Origin: Pseudisothecium myosuroides
Taxonomy: Eukaryota > Streptophyta > Bryopsida > Hypnales > Lembophyllaceae
Assembly: GCA_951799445.1 (NCBI GenBank)
Contig: OX637293.1
Location: 27,590,001-27,654,000, forward strand
Length of the DNA stretch: 64,000 bases
Direction of reading: 5' to 3'
The position numbers and the translations under genes are program-made. The notes under the pieces were generated by a model that did not search any database, was not told the origin of the DNA, and saw only the letters and a list, made by a program, of their open reading frames with translations. Positions 1-10,109 of this stretch are shown one piece after another; the first letter of the stretch is position 1, and each line of letters starts with the position of its first letter.

Positions 1-2163
1 AAAGTCAAATACGGATGCATCAATTAGAGGATCCACTCTTCTCATCCCACCAAATCTGTCGTTTGGTGGGTCATCGCCATTATTGGAACCATCATTTGAA
101 TCATCATCATCGGGGTCAAAGAGAACCGAACCACGGTCTAAACCATCAGACTCATCTGTCATGGAATCTTCTGACATCATATTCTCGGTGTACCACCTTG
201 TCGGATTTGCTGCAGCCCTTTCTCTAAGAGTCTTGGAATTGGTATAAATGTAAACCAATTCCTCAGCACGCTTTGATGTCAATCTGTTGCGGTATTTGTT
301 GTGCACAAACGAATACATGCTCCAATTGCGTTCACACGACGATGCAGAACACACTTGTGCGAGGATCTTTTTGGCAATCGGTGAAAGTATACGAGCACCG
401 GCTCCGAGAAGGTCCCACCATTCGTGAGGCTCCAAATTTAAGGTGTGTACATCAGGAAGTCCACCAAAGATGCCTCGACGATCTCGAAATGCTTGGTACT
501 CAGACAAAGCAGAAGCAAATGCTTGATCTCCAATTGTCAATTGGCGCAATACTCTCAACATGGCTTCTCTTGCCTCATCGTCATCCATTAGCATGACTTC
601 ATCAAGTAAAAAGGGATTCAATAAAGCCCCTACGTAATGCAAATCTGTCCTAAGCATGTTCCACCGATCGTAGAAGGCATCGATGGCGGGAACTTCATAC
701 CGTGGTTCCAATGAAAATGGTGGATCTTTCAAAGATAAAACATGCTTTTCCACGTTCTTCATCACAAGCCATGCCTTGGCCATGCACGGGTGCTTGCCAT
801 CAAACTCTCGAAGAGCAACCAAGACGGGCTCCACCATGTGCACAAAGTTCAAACATTTCCTCCAAAATTCATCTGTTCGCACATATCGTCGCACATTGTT
901 AGCCTTTTCTTGCTTTTGACGTGATGTCAATTTCCTTGTGTACTCATTCCACTGTGCATCATGGACTGTCGATTCCACCGCTTGCCTCACCTCCACCAAA
1001 CGCTCAATCATGAGGAATGTGGTCGCAAAACGTGTCTCAACGGGATTTTTCAAAATTTGATTTGGAGAATGTCGTCGAAAAATTGCAAGTGGCATGTGAT
1101 GCATGCGAATGTATTTTACAATTGTCTTTGCCTTCTTGACCATACTTGTTATCCAGTCTTGCTTTCCCCAATCTTCAAGTAGAAGATCAAGTGCATGTGC
1201 TGAACAACCTTGAAAATATATGTGTGGAAATCGACCAAGTAACAAAGTGCCAGCGGCCAACATGTTTGCTGCATTGTCTGTACAAACTTGTACCACATTT
1301 TGTGCCCCTACCTCGTCAATGTAATCACCCACACAATTAGCCACGTAAGTAGCATCTTTGCATTCGCCTGTTGTGTCTATTGATCCAAGAAATACCTCTC
1401 CACTTGTACATGCCAACATGACATTCATCAATGGTCGATGTGTGACATTGTCCCATCCATCAGAGCATATTGTCACGCCGTATTTGTGGATTGATGCCCT
1501 TGTCTTCTCTGCTACCGTTGCAGCCACTTCGTCTTTTGTGGATTTCATGAGCTTTGTACGAAGTGTATGGTAAGCTGGAGGTTTGTAGGCAACTCTCGAT
1601 TCAGATGTTGATTTCACTGCATCCAAAAAAGCAGGGTTCCTCGCTACATTGAATGGTATATTGGCTTCATAGAAAAATCTAGCCCACTTCTTGTCAAGTA
1701 CTTGCTTGTTTGATGTGTTCATTCCTTCTTGTACAGACAATTGCCTCATCGATCGATTGTGGGTTGAACTAGGGTTGGGCGCCTCCGATGATCGTACTTG
1801 AGAGCTTTGGCCTCCAGTGTTTTCCCCTCCCTCATTTGCTGAAACTGAGGCATCACGTTGTTGCTCACCACGTACTGCACTTGGTTGTATCGTTGATGGT
1901 GATGTCACTTCCACGTCGCCTACAGTTCCATCCGGAGCGACTGCAGGTATATTTCCTCCACAATTAAAAAACACCACTTTCACAGCTGCACTGGCTTTGT
2001 TGCACGCTCTCACTCCAGGGAGGTTGTCATTTCGTCTGTATCCCAAATGGAAAAGCAATCGATCCTTTCGATAACTTAACAAAGTTTGGCAAAATTTGCA
2101 TGAAACTTTTCCATCCGATCTTAGGGTGTACCAAGGTTCCCAATGTGACCTTCCTCCTCCCAT
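1..2163 (-). CDS. hAT-family DNA transposase, 3' end beyond the window
   Basis: Read on the minus strand from the ATG at 2161-2163, the frame is open for 721 codons to the left edge with no stop; the stop lies outside. I recognise a plant hAT transposase. Near the N-terminus is a BED-type zinc finger (WEPWYTLRSDGKVSCKFC, then His and Cys about 15-30 residues on). Around residue 233 is CSDGWDN and around 295 VCTDNAANM, the two Asp positions of the hAT RNase-H fold (DUF659-type region), followed by the GCSAHALDLLLED motif. Near residues 590-640 is the hAT C-terminal dimerisation region (WWDLLGAG, then CSASSCERNWS). An acidic tail follows. Known role: cut-and-paste transposition in the nucleus. 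The frame stays open upstream of the ATG to a good 3' splice site at 2193, so a further 5' exon is possible. No frameshift or stop is seen, so this copy may be recent. Confidence 0.9.
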   Translation of the reverse strand, partial: MGGGRSHWEPWYTLRSDGKVSCKFCQTLLSYRKDRLLFHLGYRRNDNLPGVRACNKASAAVKVVFFNCGGNIPAVAPDGTVGDVEVTSPSTIQPSAVRGEQQRDASVSANEGGENTGGQSSQVRSSEAPNPSSTHNRSMRQLSVQEGMNTSNKQVLDKKWARFFYEANIPFNVARNPAFLDAVKSTSESRVAYKPPAYHTLRTKLMKSTKDEVAATVAEKTRASIHKYGVTICSDGWDNVTHRPLMNVMLACTSGEVFLGSIDTTGECKDATYVANCVGDYIDEVGAQNVVQVCTDNAANMLAAGTLLLGRFPHIYFQGCSAHALDLLLEDWGKQDWITSMVKKAKTIVKYIRMHHMPLAIFRRHSPNQILKNPVETRFATTFLMIERLVEVRQAVESTVHDAQWNEYTRKLTSRQKQEKANNVRRYVRTDEFWRKCLNFVHMVEPVLVALREFDGKHPCMAKAWLVMKNVEKHVLSLKDPPFSLEPRYEVPAIDAFYDRWNMLRTDLHYVGALLNPFLLDEVMLMDDDEAREAMLRVLRQLTIGDQAFASALSEYQAFRDRRGIFGGLPDVHTLNLEPHEWWDLLGAGARILSPIAKKILAQVCSASSCERNWSMYSFVHNKYRNRLTSKRAEELVYIYTNSKTLRERAAANPTRWYTENMMSEDSMTDESDGLDRGSVLFDPDDDDSNDGSNNGDDPPNDRFGGMRRVDPLIDASVFDF

Positions 2164-2192
2164 CGCTCTTATATGTTCTCCTCCACCTCCAC

Positions 2193-2220
2193 CTGCATAA
2201 AAAACAATAAGATTAGTATT
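2193..2220 (-). other. 3' splice site upstream of the hAT frame
   Basis: On the minus strand a TACTAAT branch-site match (about 2212-2219) is followed by a T-rich tract and TGCAG ending at 2193. The downstream exon is open in the transposase frame (GGGGEHIRA before the Met). This suggests that an upstream exon joins here. I could not identify its donor. Confidence 0.55.
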
Positions 2221-2471
2221 CTGTTTGAAATGTGATGTAGAAACAACACTTGTTGCTCTCACAACAAGTGCCACCACATCACACTCTTCTTGGACTTCGC
2301 TCTAGAGCAATGGTTGTACTCCAACCAAGTCACGAGAGGCAAAATCAGCAAGGAAAAGTAATCTTGAATAGGCGTAAGTCCTAAATATACACCATGAAGC
2401 CGCTCCTAAAACCCTAAATCCGAAACCCTAAAATAACCCAGGTAGACGAACATTCTGACGCGACAGACATC

Positions 2472-2752
2472 CGTCCAACGTCGGCCTGTCCGTCCTGGCG
2501 ACGGTCTCCCGTCCAGCGTCGGCCTGTCCGTCCAAGAGACGGTCTCCCGTCCAGCGTCGGCCTGTCCGTCCAGGAGACGATCTCCCGTCCAGCGTCGGCC
2601 TGTCCGTCCAGGAGACGGTCTCCCGTCCAGCATCGGCCTGTCCGTCCAGGAGACGGTCTCCCGTCCAGCGTCGGCCTGTCCGTCCAGGAGACGGTCTCCC
2701 GTCCAGCGTCGGCGTGTCCGTCCAGGAGACGGTTGCCCGTCCAACGACGGCC
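2472..2752. repeat. 38-bp GC-rich minisatellite, about 7.4 copies
   Basis: The unit carries the elements GTCCAGCGTCGGCC, TGTCCGTCCAGG and the near-palindrome GGAGACGGTCTCC. Because 38 is not a multiple of 3, long spurious reading frames with a 38-residue period run through it. It adjoins the end of the XY repeat; the inverted XY copy at 23 kb also has GC-rich minisatellites on that side, so such arrays may belong to the element. Confidence 0.9.
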
Positions 2753-2805
2753 TGGACAGACTTCATCCGCGCCGTCGACGGTCCCGTCAGCATTGGCGAC
2801 GGGTC

Positions 2806-2827
2806 CTGACGCGTCAAGACGCGTCAG
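2806..2827. repeat. perfect 10-bp-arm palindrome
   Basis: CTGACGCGTC, two A's, then GACGCGTCAG: a perfect inverted repeat with a 2-nt loop between the minisatellite and the XY repeat. Further CCGGACGTG/CACGTCCGG arms follow at about 2846-2878, so the whole stretch 2760-2880 could fold into hairpins. Confidence 0.7.
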
Positions 2828-2879
2828 GACGGACGTGTCATGACATCCGGACGTGAAAAGCCCACGTCACGTCCGGATA

Positions 2880-4363
2880 GACAACCCTGCTCAAGGCTGG
2901 CTGACTGGCTGGCTTACTGGATCTCTGATTCTCATTCGGTTGTTAATTTTAATCAAGCTTGTTGTTTGAATTCAGCCCTGGTTTGACTGATTTGAACTAC
3001 TGGTTTGTAATCTCGGTTTTGATTAAACTTTAGTTGGTAAACTCCCTCTCTGGACTGACTGGGTTAAACTAAAATGAATTCATATTTTTGAACTTGCAAA
3101 CAGGTTGTATGTACTGGCCTTAAACCTTGACTTATTAGAGAATTAACTCACACTATTAATTAGTTTAAACTTCTCACTAACTAGTCTCTCGGCATTTAAT
3201 GTGGATTTTTCTCTAACAAGTGTCCTTTCCTTCCCTGTGTACTTCCAAAACTCTCACTTGTTTGTTTATTTCAATTTTTATTTAAGCTAAGTGTACTTAA
3301 ACTTGAAATAAATCAAAATTTTTTGGGACCCAAGTTGCCTTGGGTATCGTCCCTTTTTGGTTTGAATCCAGATGATGGATGTGAGAAATTGTGTCCCGAT
3401 CAAGAGACCTACCAGCTTGTGGCTCAAAGGCCAGTCGGTTGGTTACTGACTGGCTTTCACTGGATTGCTTACTGCTGTTTACGGCCTCCCTGCCGACTGG
3501 CTGCTATGCAACCGAGCTGGCTGGTCACAAATTCTGGTTTTCTGGAGAAAATACTTAAGGTCAGGCAGTTGGCGCCACACCAAACTTGGGGTTCCTTAGG
3601 GGACCCCTTAACACAAAATTAACTTGGAATTTTGTTAGCAAGGACGAAGCTTTGCCGTCCAGGGGCTTTGGCCCCTTTTTAAAACTAACAATTAACAAAT
3701 AAAGCAAAATGAAAATTTAATCCAAGAGCAAAGCTTTGCCGTATGGAGATTTTAAGCCCCAAAAATGCGAATTTCCACCAAAGATTAGGAAGGAAATAGA
3801 ACCACAAATCCCACAACAAGACACACAACAAATTTTTAGTCAACAAGGATTTTAAACCAATGGTTAGCAAGTATTCTAAGGGACCCCAACGTCCTTAGAA
3901 AACACTCAAAAAACACGCGATTACAAGGAAACAAAAGGGCTTAGAGACTCACCAAGCTTCCTTAATAAAATAGCCTATATGGCTTAAACCACTAAAGGGT
4001 TCAAAAGTTTTGTGTTGGTGGGTCTCAAGTCACCAGGAGAACTCAGTTTTTAAAGACTGAGGACACAAAACAAAGGAACCAAAAGGCGGGCTTGGTCTCG
4101 TGCGACCAAGAGAATAACAAGAAGAAAAGGGGTGCAAAGGGAGTCGGTGGCTGCCCTTTTATACATTTTTTGGGCTCCCACTTATCTCCTTTTACGGGAA
4201 AACTATCTAAGTAAACTAAAATTTAACTAAATTATAATTACTAAGCCTAATTCTACCCTACTGCTAAATGGCCTATATCTTTTGAAGGAAAACTCCAAAT
4301 GCAAAACGGACTTCGCCGTTTGCTTCAGAAGACCCTTTTTAGCCTAGGGACCCCTTAATCCCT
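2880..4363 (-). mobile_element. XY dispersed repeat, copy A, part Y
   Basis: This stretch is the reverse complement of 22057-23011, with about 500 extra bases at 2940-3420. Shared landmarks include the CCTAGGGACCCC junction, the GGCTTAAACC/CCTATATGG stretch near 3975, the AAGCTTTGCCGTCCAGGGG block near 3650 and the CTGGCTGG-rich end at 2890. No coding frame is convincing. In the uninterrupted copy this part runs straight into part X, whereas here element (a) separates them. Large size, a TG.../...CA-like outer end on part X, and lack of genes suggest a long LTR, but this is inference. Confidence 0.7.
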
Positions 4364-7300
4364 TGTGGAGGTCCGGATGTTCCAATGTAAATAATTAGGT
4401 TCGAATTAGGGAAAGAAAGGTAGAAATTTTTGAAATTTTTGTTCAATTTATGGTTGATAACCGGAAAGACAATCCGGAATTGCATAAGCGGTACCCGGAT
4501 AAGTCTTGGACGGATATAACGGTAATATTCCGTAAATGGATATCACCGGAATCCATAAAGGTATCCGGATTCCGGAGCCTAGAGGTCTCGTCGGTAGGTT
4601 GCGGCGCATTAAATCAAGGATCCATTGGAGGAACGGTTCCCAATGCGTTCCCTTCCAGAGCCTCGGCGGCAGCCCTCAGACTATTTAAGGGCCACTGCTC
4701 CTCATTGTTGTCTCTCTCTTGCTTGCAAATTTTGCAGCGCTCGTGTAGAGGAGTGAATGAGTGGTGAGCTAAGGTTTTGTGTTAGGGAGAGATTTGTGAG
4801 TTCGGTGCCGTTTTGCACTTTAGTCGTTCCGAGCAGTCAGTGAATGATGGTTCCGAACCAGAAACTGACGGTGACTGCCCGGATGCTGAATCCGCATATT
4901 CCTTTGGACTCGGAGCACCGGAAGCAGCTAGAGGAGGATTTAGCCGAAATAGGGTGTGCCGGATTGTTGGAGAGGCCGTGGAGGATAAAGAGCGATGAGC
5001 TGGTTCAGGAACTGGTCAATGAAGTTCCGAACCAGTATGACCACACCTTGACTCGGACGTCTGGATAAATGGACGGAGAACGTATGGGCAGAAGTCTACG
5101 GATTTCCCGAGGGAGGTACCGAGTTGGCATCCCGGACGGATACTTTTGTAGAAGGGCGGTTCAATGGCGGACCGGATTCTAGAGAGGGATACTCGCCTCG
5201 CGATTGTTTAGATGAGCAACACGCGAGGATGTTAGAATTTCTTGTCCCCATTCTCTACCCGGATAAACCCTCGAGGGTGACCGTTACGATAGGGAATACG
5301 ATTTTCGGGGCCATGGCAGGGCGACCGATAAACTGGGGCAGAGTTTTGTCCCTCAAAGTTTCTGAACTTGTGGACAAAGCGAAGAAGCAGAAGACCAGCC
5401 CTCTCAGCGCGTACCTGTTCCACCTTTACCATTCTCAGGAGTTGCTGAACAGAGAGGAGATGGGGCAGTACGAATACGGAGCCAAGATGCTGCATTACGG
5501 ACTGGAGGACGAGTCCATGGCAGAGCAAGTGGAACAGGAGGACGACGTTCCGGAAGAAGGATCGGATCCCGTCCCGGAATCCGAGGAGCTAACTCCAAAA
5601 CGGAAAATGACGGAAAGGGAGAGTAGAGGAAAGCAACCAAATCCGGATCAAGGATAGACCAGCCAGCCAGCAACAGGCAAGACAGAGTTCGAGTTCGTTG
5701 AAGTGGGCTTCAACTGGGTGGCGGAGGCTAAGAAGCTACACTCCAAGATGGCCACCGTAATAGAAGACGCAGCGAGGGAACTCAAGGTGGCGCCGCACCA
5801 AATCGTGGAGAAGATCATCCGGATGCAACAGAACTCGGATGCGCAACAGCAAATGGCGGACCGGATTCAATAGCTTGAGGAGAGGATCCCGAACTGGGAA
5901 GGCAACGTCCGGAACTTGGAAGCTGAGCGGGACAACCTTCAGACCCGGAACGCCTGGATGGACGGAGAGTTGGAGGCAGCCAAGCAGAAGGAGAAACAGG
6001 CGCTGAGGGCCGTTACGGGACTCAAATCCCTGATCGCTCAACCTCCCCACACAGTGGTCCGCTCGACCCTATTCGACGCCCGGTTGATCAAGGAAAACAT
6101 CGGGACCGGATCGAAGGTGTTGACGATCCTGGTGGATTACAAGGCGCGCATGGGAGTCATGCTGAACGAGATGCGGGACCTGGTTAGAAGAAACAATCAG
6201 AACCAACCCTTGGACTTCACCAACTTTCTGGATATCCCCATTATCGGATTGACGAACTCTCCGGCCAAGTCGACACCCGGAACGGCATCCGGCAGCGATG
6301 CATCACCAAACCCAAGGGGCGAATTGCAGTCCCTGCTCAAGAGCGTTACGAGCCTCCCCTCCAAGAAACTCAGCCCGAGTGGTGAGCCGTTGAGAGTGAC
6401 TTTCCGGCAGCCACTTGAGGTCGGACCGACTCCGGGCAGCACCCCACGTAGCAGTCCGTCCACGGTGTTGAACCTTGGCGGGACGATATTGACGCCCCGG
6501 ATTCCCGTAAGCACCAACCTCCTTGATCGGCTAGGAGGGGTGGTCAACTTGGCAAAGGAGCATCCGGAGGGATTTGCTCATATGCAGCAACCGTTGCCAG
6601 TCTGGGAACTAGAGCATATCGATTTGATTCAGCCAGCGCCGAAAAACCCATTGGTGCACGTCAGCGATTCGGAACACAAGGATACGGACTCAGACAAGGA
6701 GATGGAAGACGATGAAGTAACGGCCAGCACCCGGCGTAGGATTCAAACTCGTGCGCAGGCGAGGCAGCCGACTCCATCACCACAAAGGTCAGGGAAGCAG
6801 CCGGGTAGTAGTAGCAAGACTCGTAAGCTTAGGAAGACCGGATAGTTTAGACCAGGTAGTTCCGGTGCAGTTCAGTTTCCGGATCCGGGTTCTCCAAGCG
6901 TGGGACCTGTTCTGTAGTTTTAGGCAACTTGCAGGGCACTTTCCGGATTTGTGGAGAAGCCACTGACTGGTGGGCTTGGATTTTGCTAGTTAAGTTTAGG
7001 CTTAGTAGGGGGTTGGCTTTTGTTCCCGGCTTAGTATTTAGGGGCGGGCAAGTTAGTTGCTGTTTCATTCCATCCTAGCGTTTTATATGTTACTTCATTT
7101 CCTTCCTTTATGCAAAGAATGTTGAGGTATCCACTCGCATTGATTTCATGGCTATGTGCAGGTTGTCTTTGTTTGTGTGTGTTTTTGTGTGCTGAAGTGT
7201 GAGGGAGACGGGTGAGGAGGAATCCGGATTGCAGGTATTTGAGTCCGACCGAGTAGGTGTGTTTGTGATAGATTCTGGGCTTGTTGCTAAGGTATTGCGC

Positions 7301-7908
7301 ACTGTGCCTTTAATTGATCGGAAGGGTTATCCGTGGCGAGTTGAGTTGCGTGTGTTCCCACTCCTCCCCGGAAGGACGCCTACCCGAGTGACAATCCGGA
7401 AACTAGAGAACTAGCCTCCGATTAGATTTGAATGCCTTGGATCTGTCGTTGTAGTGGGAAGTATTGGGCGTAATTCTGTGTGACCTGTGATCCGGATTGG
7501 CACGGCCATCCGGATTGCTGTGAGGGTGCGTCTGTATGCGTTCCGCTGCAACTCAACATCCTAAAGAGGTTACGGTTGTTTGAGTGTGTATGTGTTACGG
7601 CAACAAGTGGTGAGTCCCCACCCCTCCTTCGATCAAGGGCGGACCCTCTGAGGGTAAAACAGAGGCATAGAAAACCATTCTTATTGAGAGACGGATCCAA
7701 AAGTTGTGTTAAAATCGGATCCGGATCGGAATCCGGAAAGTCTTGATGGTCCGGAAATGAGAGTAGATCGAGAGATTGAAAGATTGAGAAACAATCCGGA
7801 AGCCTAGAATTTACGACAACATACTAGAATCTCCTGGGACGATAATTCGAGTCGTTTTACTACGTTTGTGTTGGTAAAAATACTTACGCCTGTATTACGC
7901 GTACGACA
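4364..7908 (+). mobile_element. coiled-coil-gene retroelement-like unit, copy (a)
   Basis: The unit starts TGTGGAGG and ends ACGACA. Its borders are set by the uninterrupted XY sequence at 22053-22062, which joins what here lies left of 4363 and right of 7909. The flanks are TCCCT and CCCCC, a poor match to a 5-bp duplication (ancestral site probably TCCCC). It contains a TATA-like CTATTTAAGG at 4681, one broken gene (4844-6845) and a 1-kb 3' region ending in the CTCCTGGGACGATAA block shared with copy (b). No LTR pair is visible. Confidence 0.7.
4844..6845 (+). pseudogene. broken coiled-coil protein of the (a)/(b)/(c) element family
   Basis: Homologous to the genes at 11243-13140 and 18170-20921. 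Conserved marks are LEEDLAEIGCAGLLERPW, ASRTDTF, LxFLxPILYP, TIGNTIFGA, SPLSAYLFHLYHS, and then a coiled-coil stretch (about 5860-6010, ADRIQ/LEERI and LEAERDN). The C-terminal third is Pro/Ser-rich and ends in a basic tail. Damage: a one-base frameshift near 5045-5065, and in-frame TAG stops at 5655-5657 and 5871-5873. The second aligns with Gln in copy (b), so CAG to TAG is likely. I do not know the function. A Gag-like structural role is only a guess, since I see no zinc knuckle, protease or RT. Confidence 0.8.
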
Positions 7909-9045
7909 CCCCCTATTTTTAGGTCATAAAACTCACAAAAGACCACGTTTTACGACCTAGTGAAAAAGGTGGAAAATCTAACTTTTGGAGTTTGGGTTTT
8001 TTGCTAATTCTAACTAGCTAGGGTTGTCCGGAAGGTCTAAAAATGTTAGGAAAGAGTCCAAGTTGACTCAATTCGCCAAAAATATGCTTGTAATTCGCTG
8101 GTCAATGACGGAAGGAATTTGGAATTCTGTTAAATTCCGTTAGCGCCGCCGGTTCAGGTAGTTGCCGATGTCGGAATGTCGTGAAACTTGATTAGGCTCT
8201 TATTTAGACTAAAACATCCTATCCTAATTTTTAGTAGGATTTTACCGCACTCTGGGTAATTTCTGTGAATTTACCAAAGGATTCAATTGCGGTTGACTTC
8301 CCATGGAGTCATCATGGAAGCTTGTAAAATCCCGAAACTTTGGGGGGATCCTAATGGAAGTTCCAAAAATCTTAGGGCAAAATCAAACCTCTAATCGCAC
8401 TATTCATTGGGAGGCTACAAATAGTAAGCTTCCCCTAATTTCCTCCCGGGGGGGAAATTATCTTGGTACCAAGGAATCTTGGTGGAATCTGGGCAATCTG
8501 GCTTCGCTGTTATGCTCCTGGCATGTTTTTACCTAGAAAACACCTTTCTTCTCGTTGCGATTGCTTGCCGATGTCGTTTGTGAATTTCACCCATGACTTT
8601 GATTTTTTTACTGTAAATTACTAACTTTCGCCCAAAGTGTGCGATTCGCATCTAGTCTTTTGCTGTAGAGTTCTAATATGCTTGGAAAGCTAGAATGACT
8701 TAAGTTTTCTATTTTTAGTCAATGTCCATTGTTATATCGTCTGTGGATGAAATTCCATATGGAATCTAGCCTTGGTGTGTTTACTTCGTCCTCTACAAGG
8801 TTTGGGGTTAACCTCCAATCACCTTTTGTACCTGTTTAGTATCCCAATTAGACTTTTAATTTGTCTAAAGGAAGGGATTTGGGCACTTCCAACAATTTGA
8901 AGTCTTATTCCCATAAAACTAAAGATTCTTCCAATTTCGCTCCAAATACACTTTTTCTCTTGTTTTTACCAATATTTCCCATAAAAATGAGCAATAAGCG
9001 GAAAAAAAAAATTCTGAGATCCCGGTGACATTCCCGGGGCTCACA
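7909..9045 (-). mobile_element. XY dispersed repeat, copy A, part X
   Basis: Reverse complement of 20922-22056. Landmarks are the CCCTATTTTTAGGTCATAAA end, TTTCCTCCCGGGGGG near 8440 and the outer end GGGGCTCACA at 9036-9045. The same outer end (TGTGAGCCCC) begins copy B at 20922, which defines the element border. Just outside, at 9047, the sequence TATGGCGGCCATCTGCGG weakly resembles leader sequences after plant gypsy LTRs, so a long-LTR origin is possible. No coding frame is supported. Confidence 0.75.
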
Positions 9046-10104
9046 TATGGCGGCCATCTGCGGTACGATTGAAGATCATGAGAACCTAGCCGCTTCTTTG
9101 CCTTATTCTGGGTACATGGTGAATCAATTTGATAAGAGCAAATAATCCTTGCTGAAGTTGCTACTAATATGTGATAAATTACAGTAAGATTGAAGAATGT
9201 GCGCTCCAGCCGCATCTTTGTCTTTTTGTGGGCACACGGTCAATCTCTTTAATCCCATTGGATGAAGGACCCTTATAAGGTTTCAAAATTGAGGGAAATA
9301 TACCGCTATACCCAAGTTGTCAAAGGTGTACCAATTTTTATGTGGTGGGTCAAAGTTTCAAAAAATCAAACATGTATTTCCACCCGTGGGGGAAATTATT
9401 TGAAATGTCAAAAGTTAGATTTCCTCCCGGGGGGAAATCATTTTAGGAACGGGTCCTATTGGACTTATCAGACTTAATGACTCTAGGAAGGTTCATTAAT
9501 TTATCTTAATAATTTTCTTGTGAATCCCATCCTCATCAATTGGAGTTGAATCAGATCTATAGATAAAAAATGTTAAAAAAACCATCCTTCCGCCTCAGTC
9601 GGAGCTGACTTGGACTAATAAGGGAGATAGAAAAGAAAGGAAAATAAGAAAACCCCATCCAAAATTCCGTTTACAGATAGAACTAGATCTATAGATAATA
9701 AAATTTTCAAAACCGCCTTCCTCCCTCAACGGAGTGAGTTTGGACTCAAGAAAAAAGAAGAAAAAGAAGGAAAACAAAACAAAAACAAAAAACAAAAAGA
9801 AAAGAGGCAGGTGGTCTACGACCTCAATGGTTGGAGCTTGCATGGCAATATGTCTCTAGCCGTATCAGTCTCTGTTTTACTTCCTGCATTGTCACTAGCT
9901 CAGGGTCGGGTGGCGCCGTAGCGACAGTCCACAAATCGAACCCTCGTCGCCAGTTTAATAATCAAAGGACCGAAGCCAGCTATAACTATTGGACCTAACG
10001 GCTGGGAGACGTTCGTTGAATTGCCGTGGAAGTATAAATACCACTGTCATTGTGATATTTTTTTTTTTTTTTTTTTTTTTAAACTAACGGCTCCAATGAC
10101 TTTT
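9046..10104. other. about 1 kb without a gene
   Basis: It holds a second CCTCCCGGGGGGAAA block near 9422 like that in part X, two copies of an AGATCTATAGATAA-started segment (about 9553 and 9686), a purine-rich tract at 9750-9800, a GTATAAATA TATA-like site near 10030 and a T24 tract at 10057-10080. No convincing coding frame is seen on either strand. Confidence 0.6.
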
Positions 10105-10109
10105 ACTGC

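Noticed and set aside
2405..2440. Interstitial telomere repeats (AAACCCTAAA-like)
   Set aside because: Only two or three imperfect units; plant intergenic DNA often has such short matches. The same holds for TTTAGGGTCTAGGGTTT near 32340.
2406..2817. Two overlapping long minus-strand frames with repeating WTDRPTLDGR-like peptides
   Set aside because: They are a by-product of the 38-bp minisatellite: three frames read the same repeat with a 38-residue period. No domain, start context or conservation.
4364..4760. A 5' LTR for copy (a) repeated near 7500-7900
   Set aside because: I looked for the first and last ~100 bp of the unit at the opposite end and found no matching copy by eye; only CCGGA-rich composition is shared.
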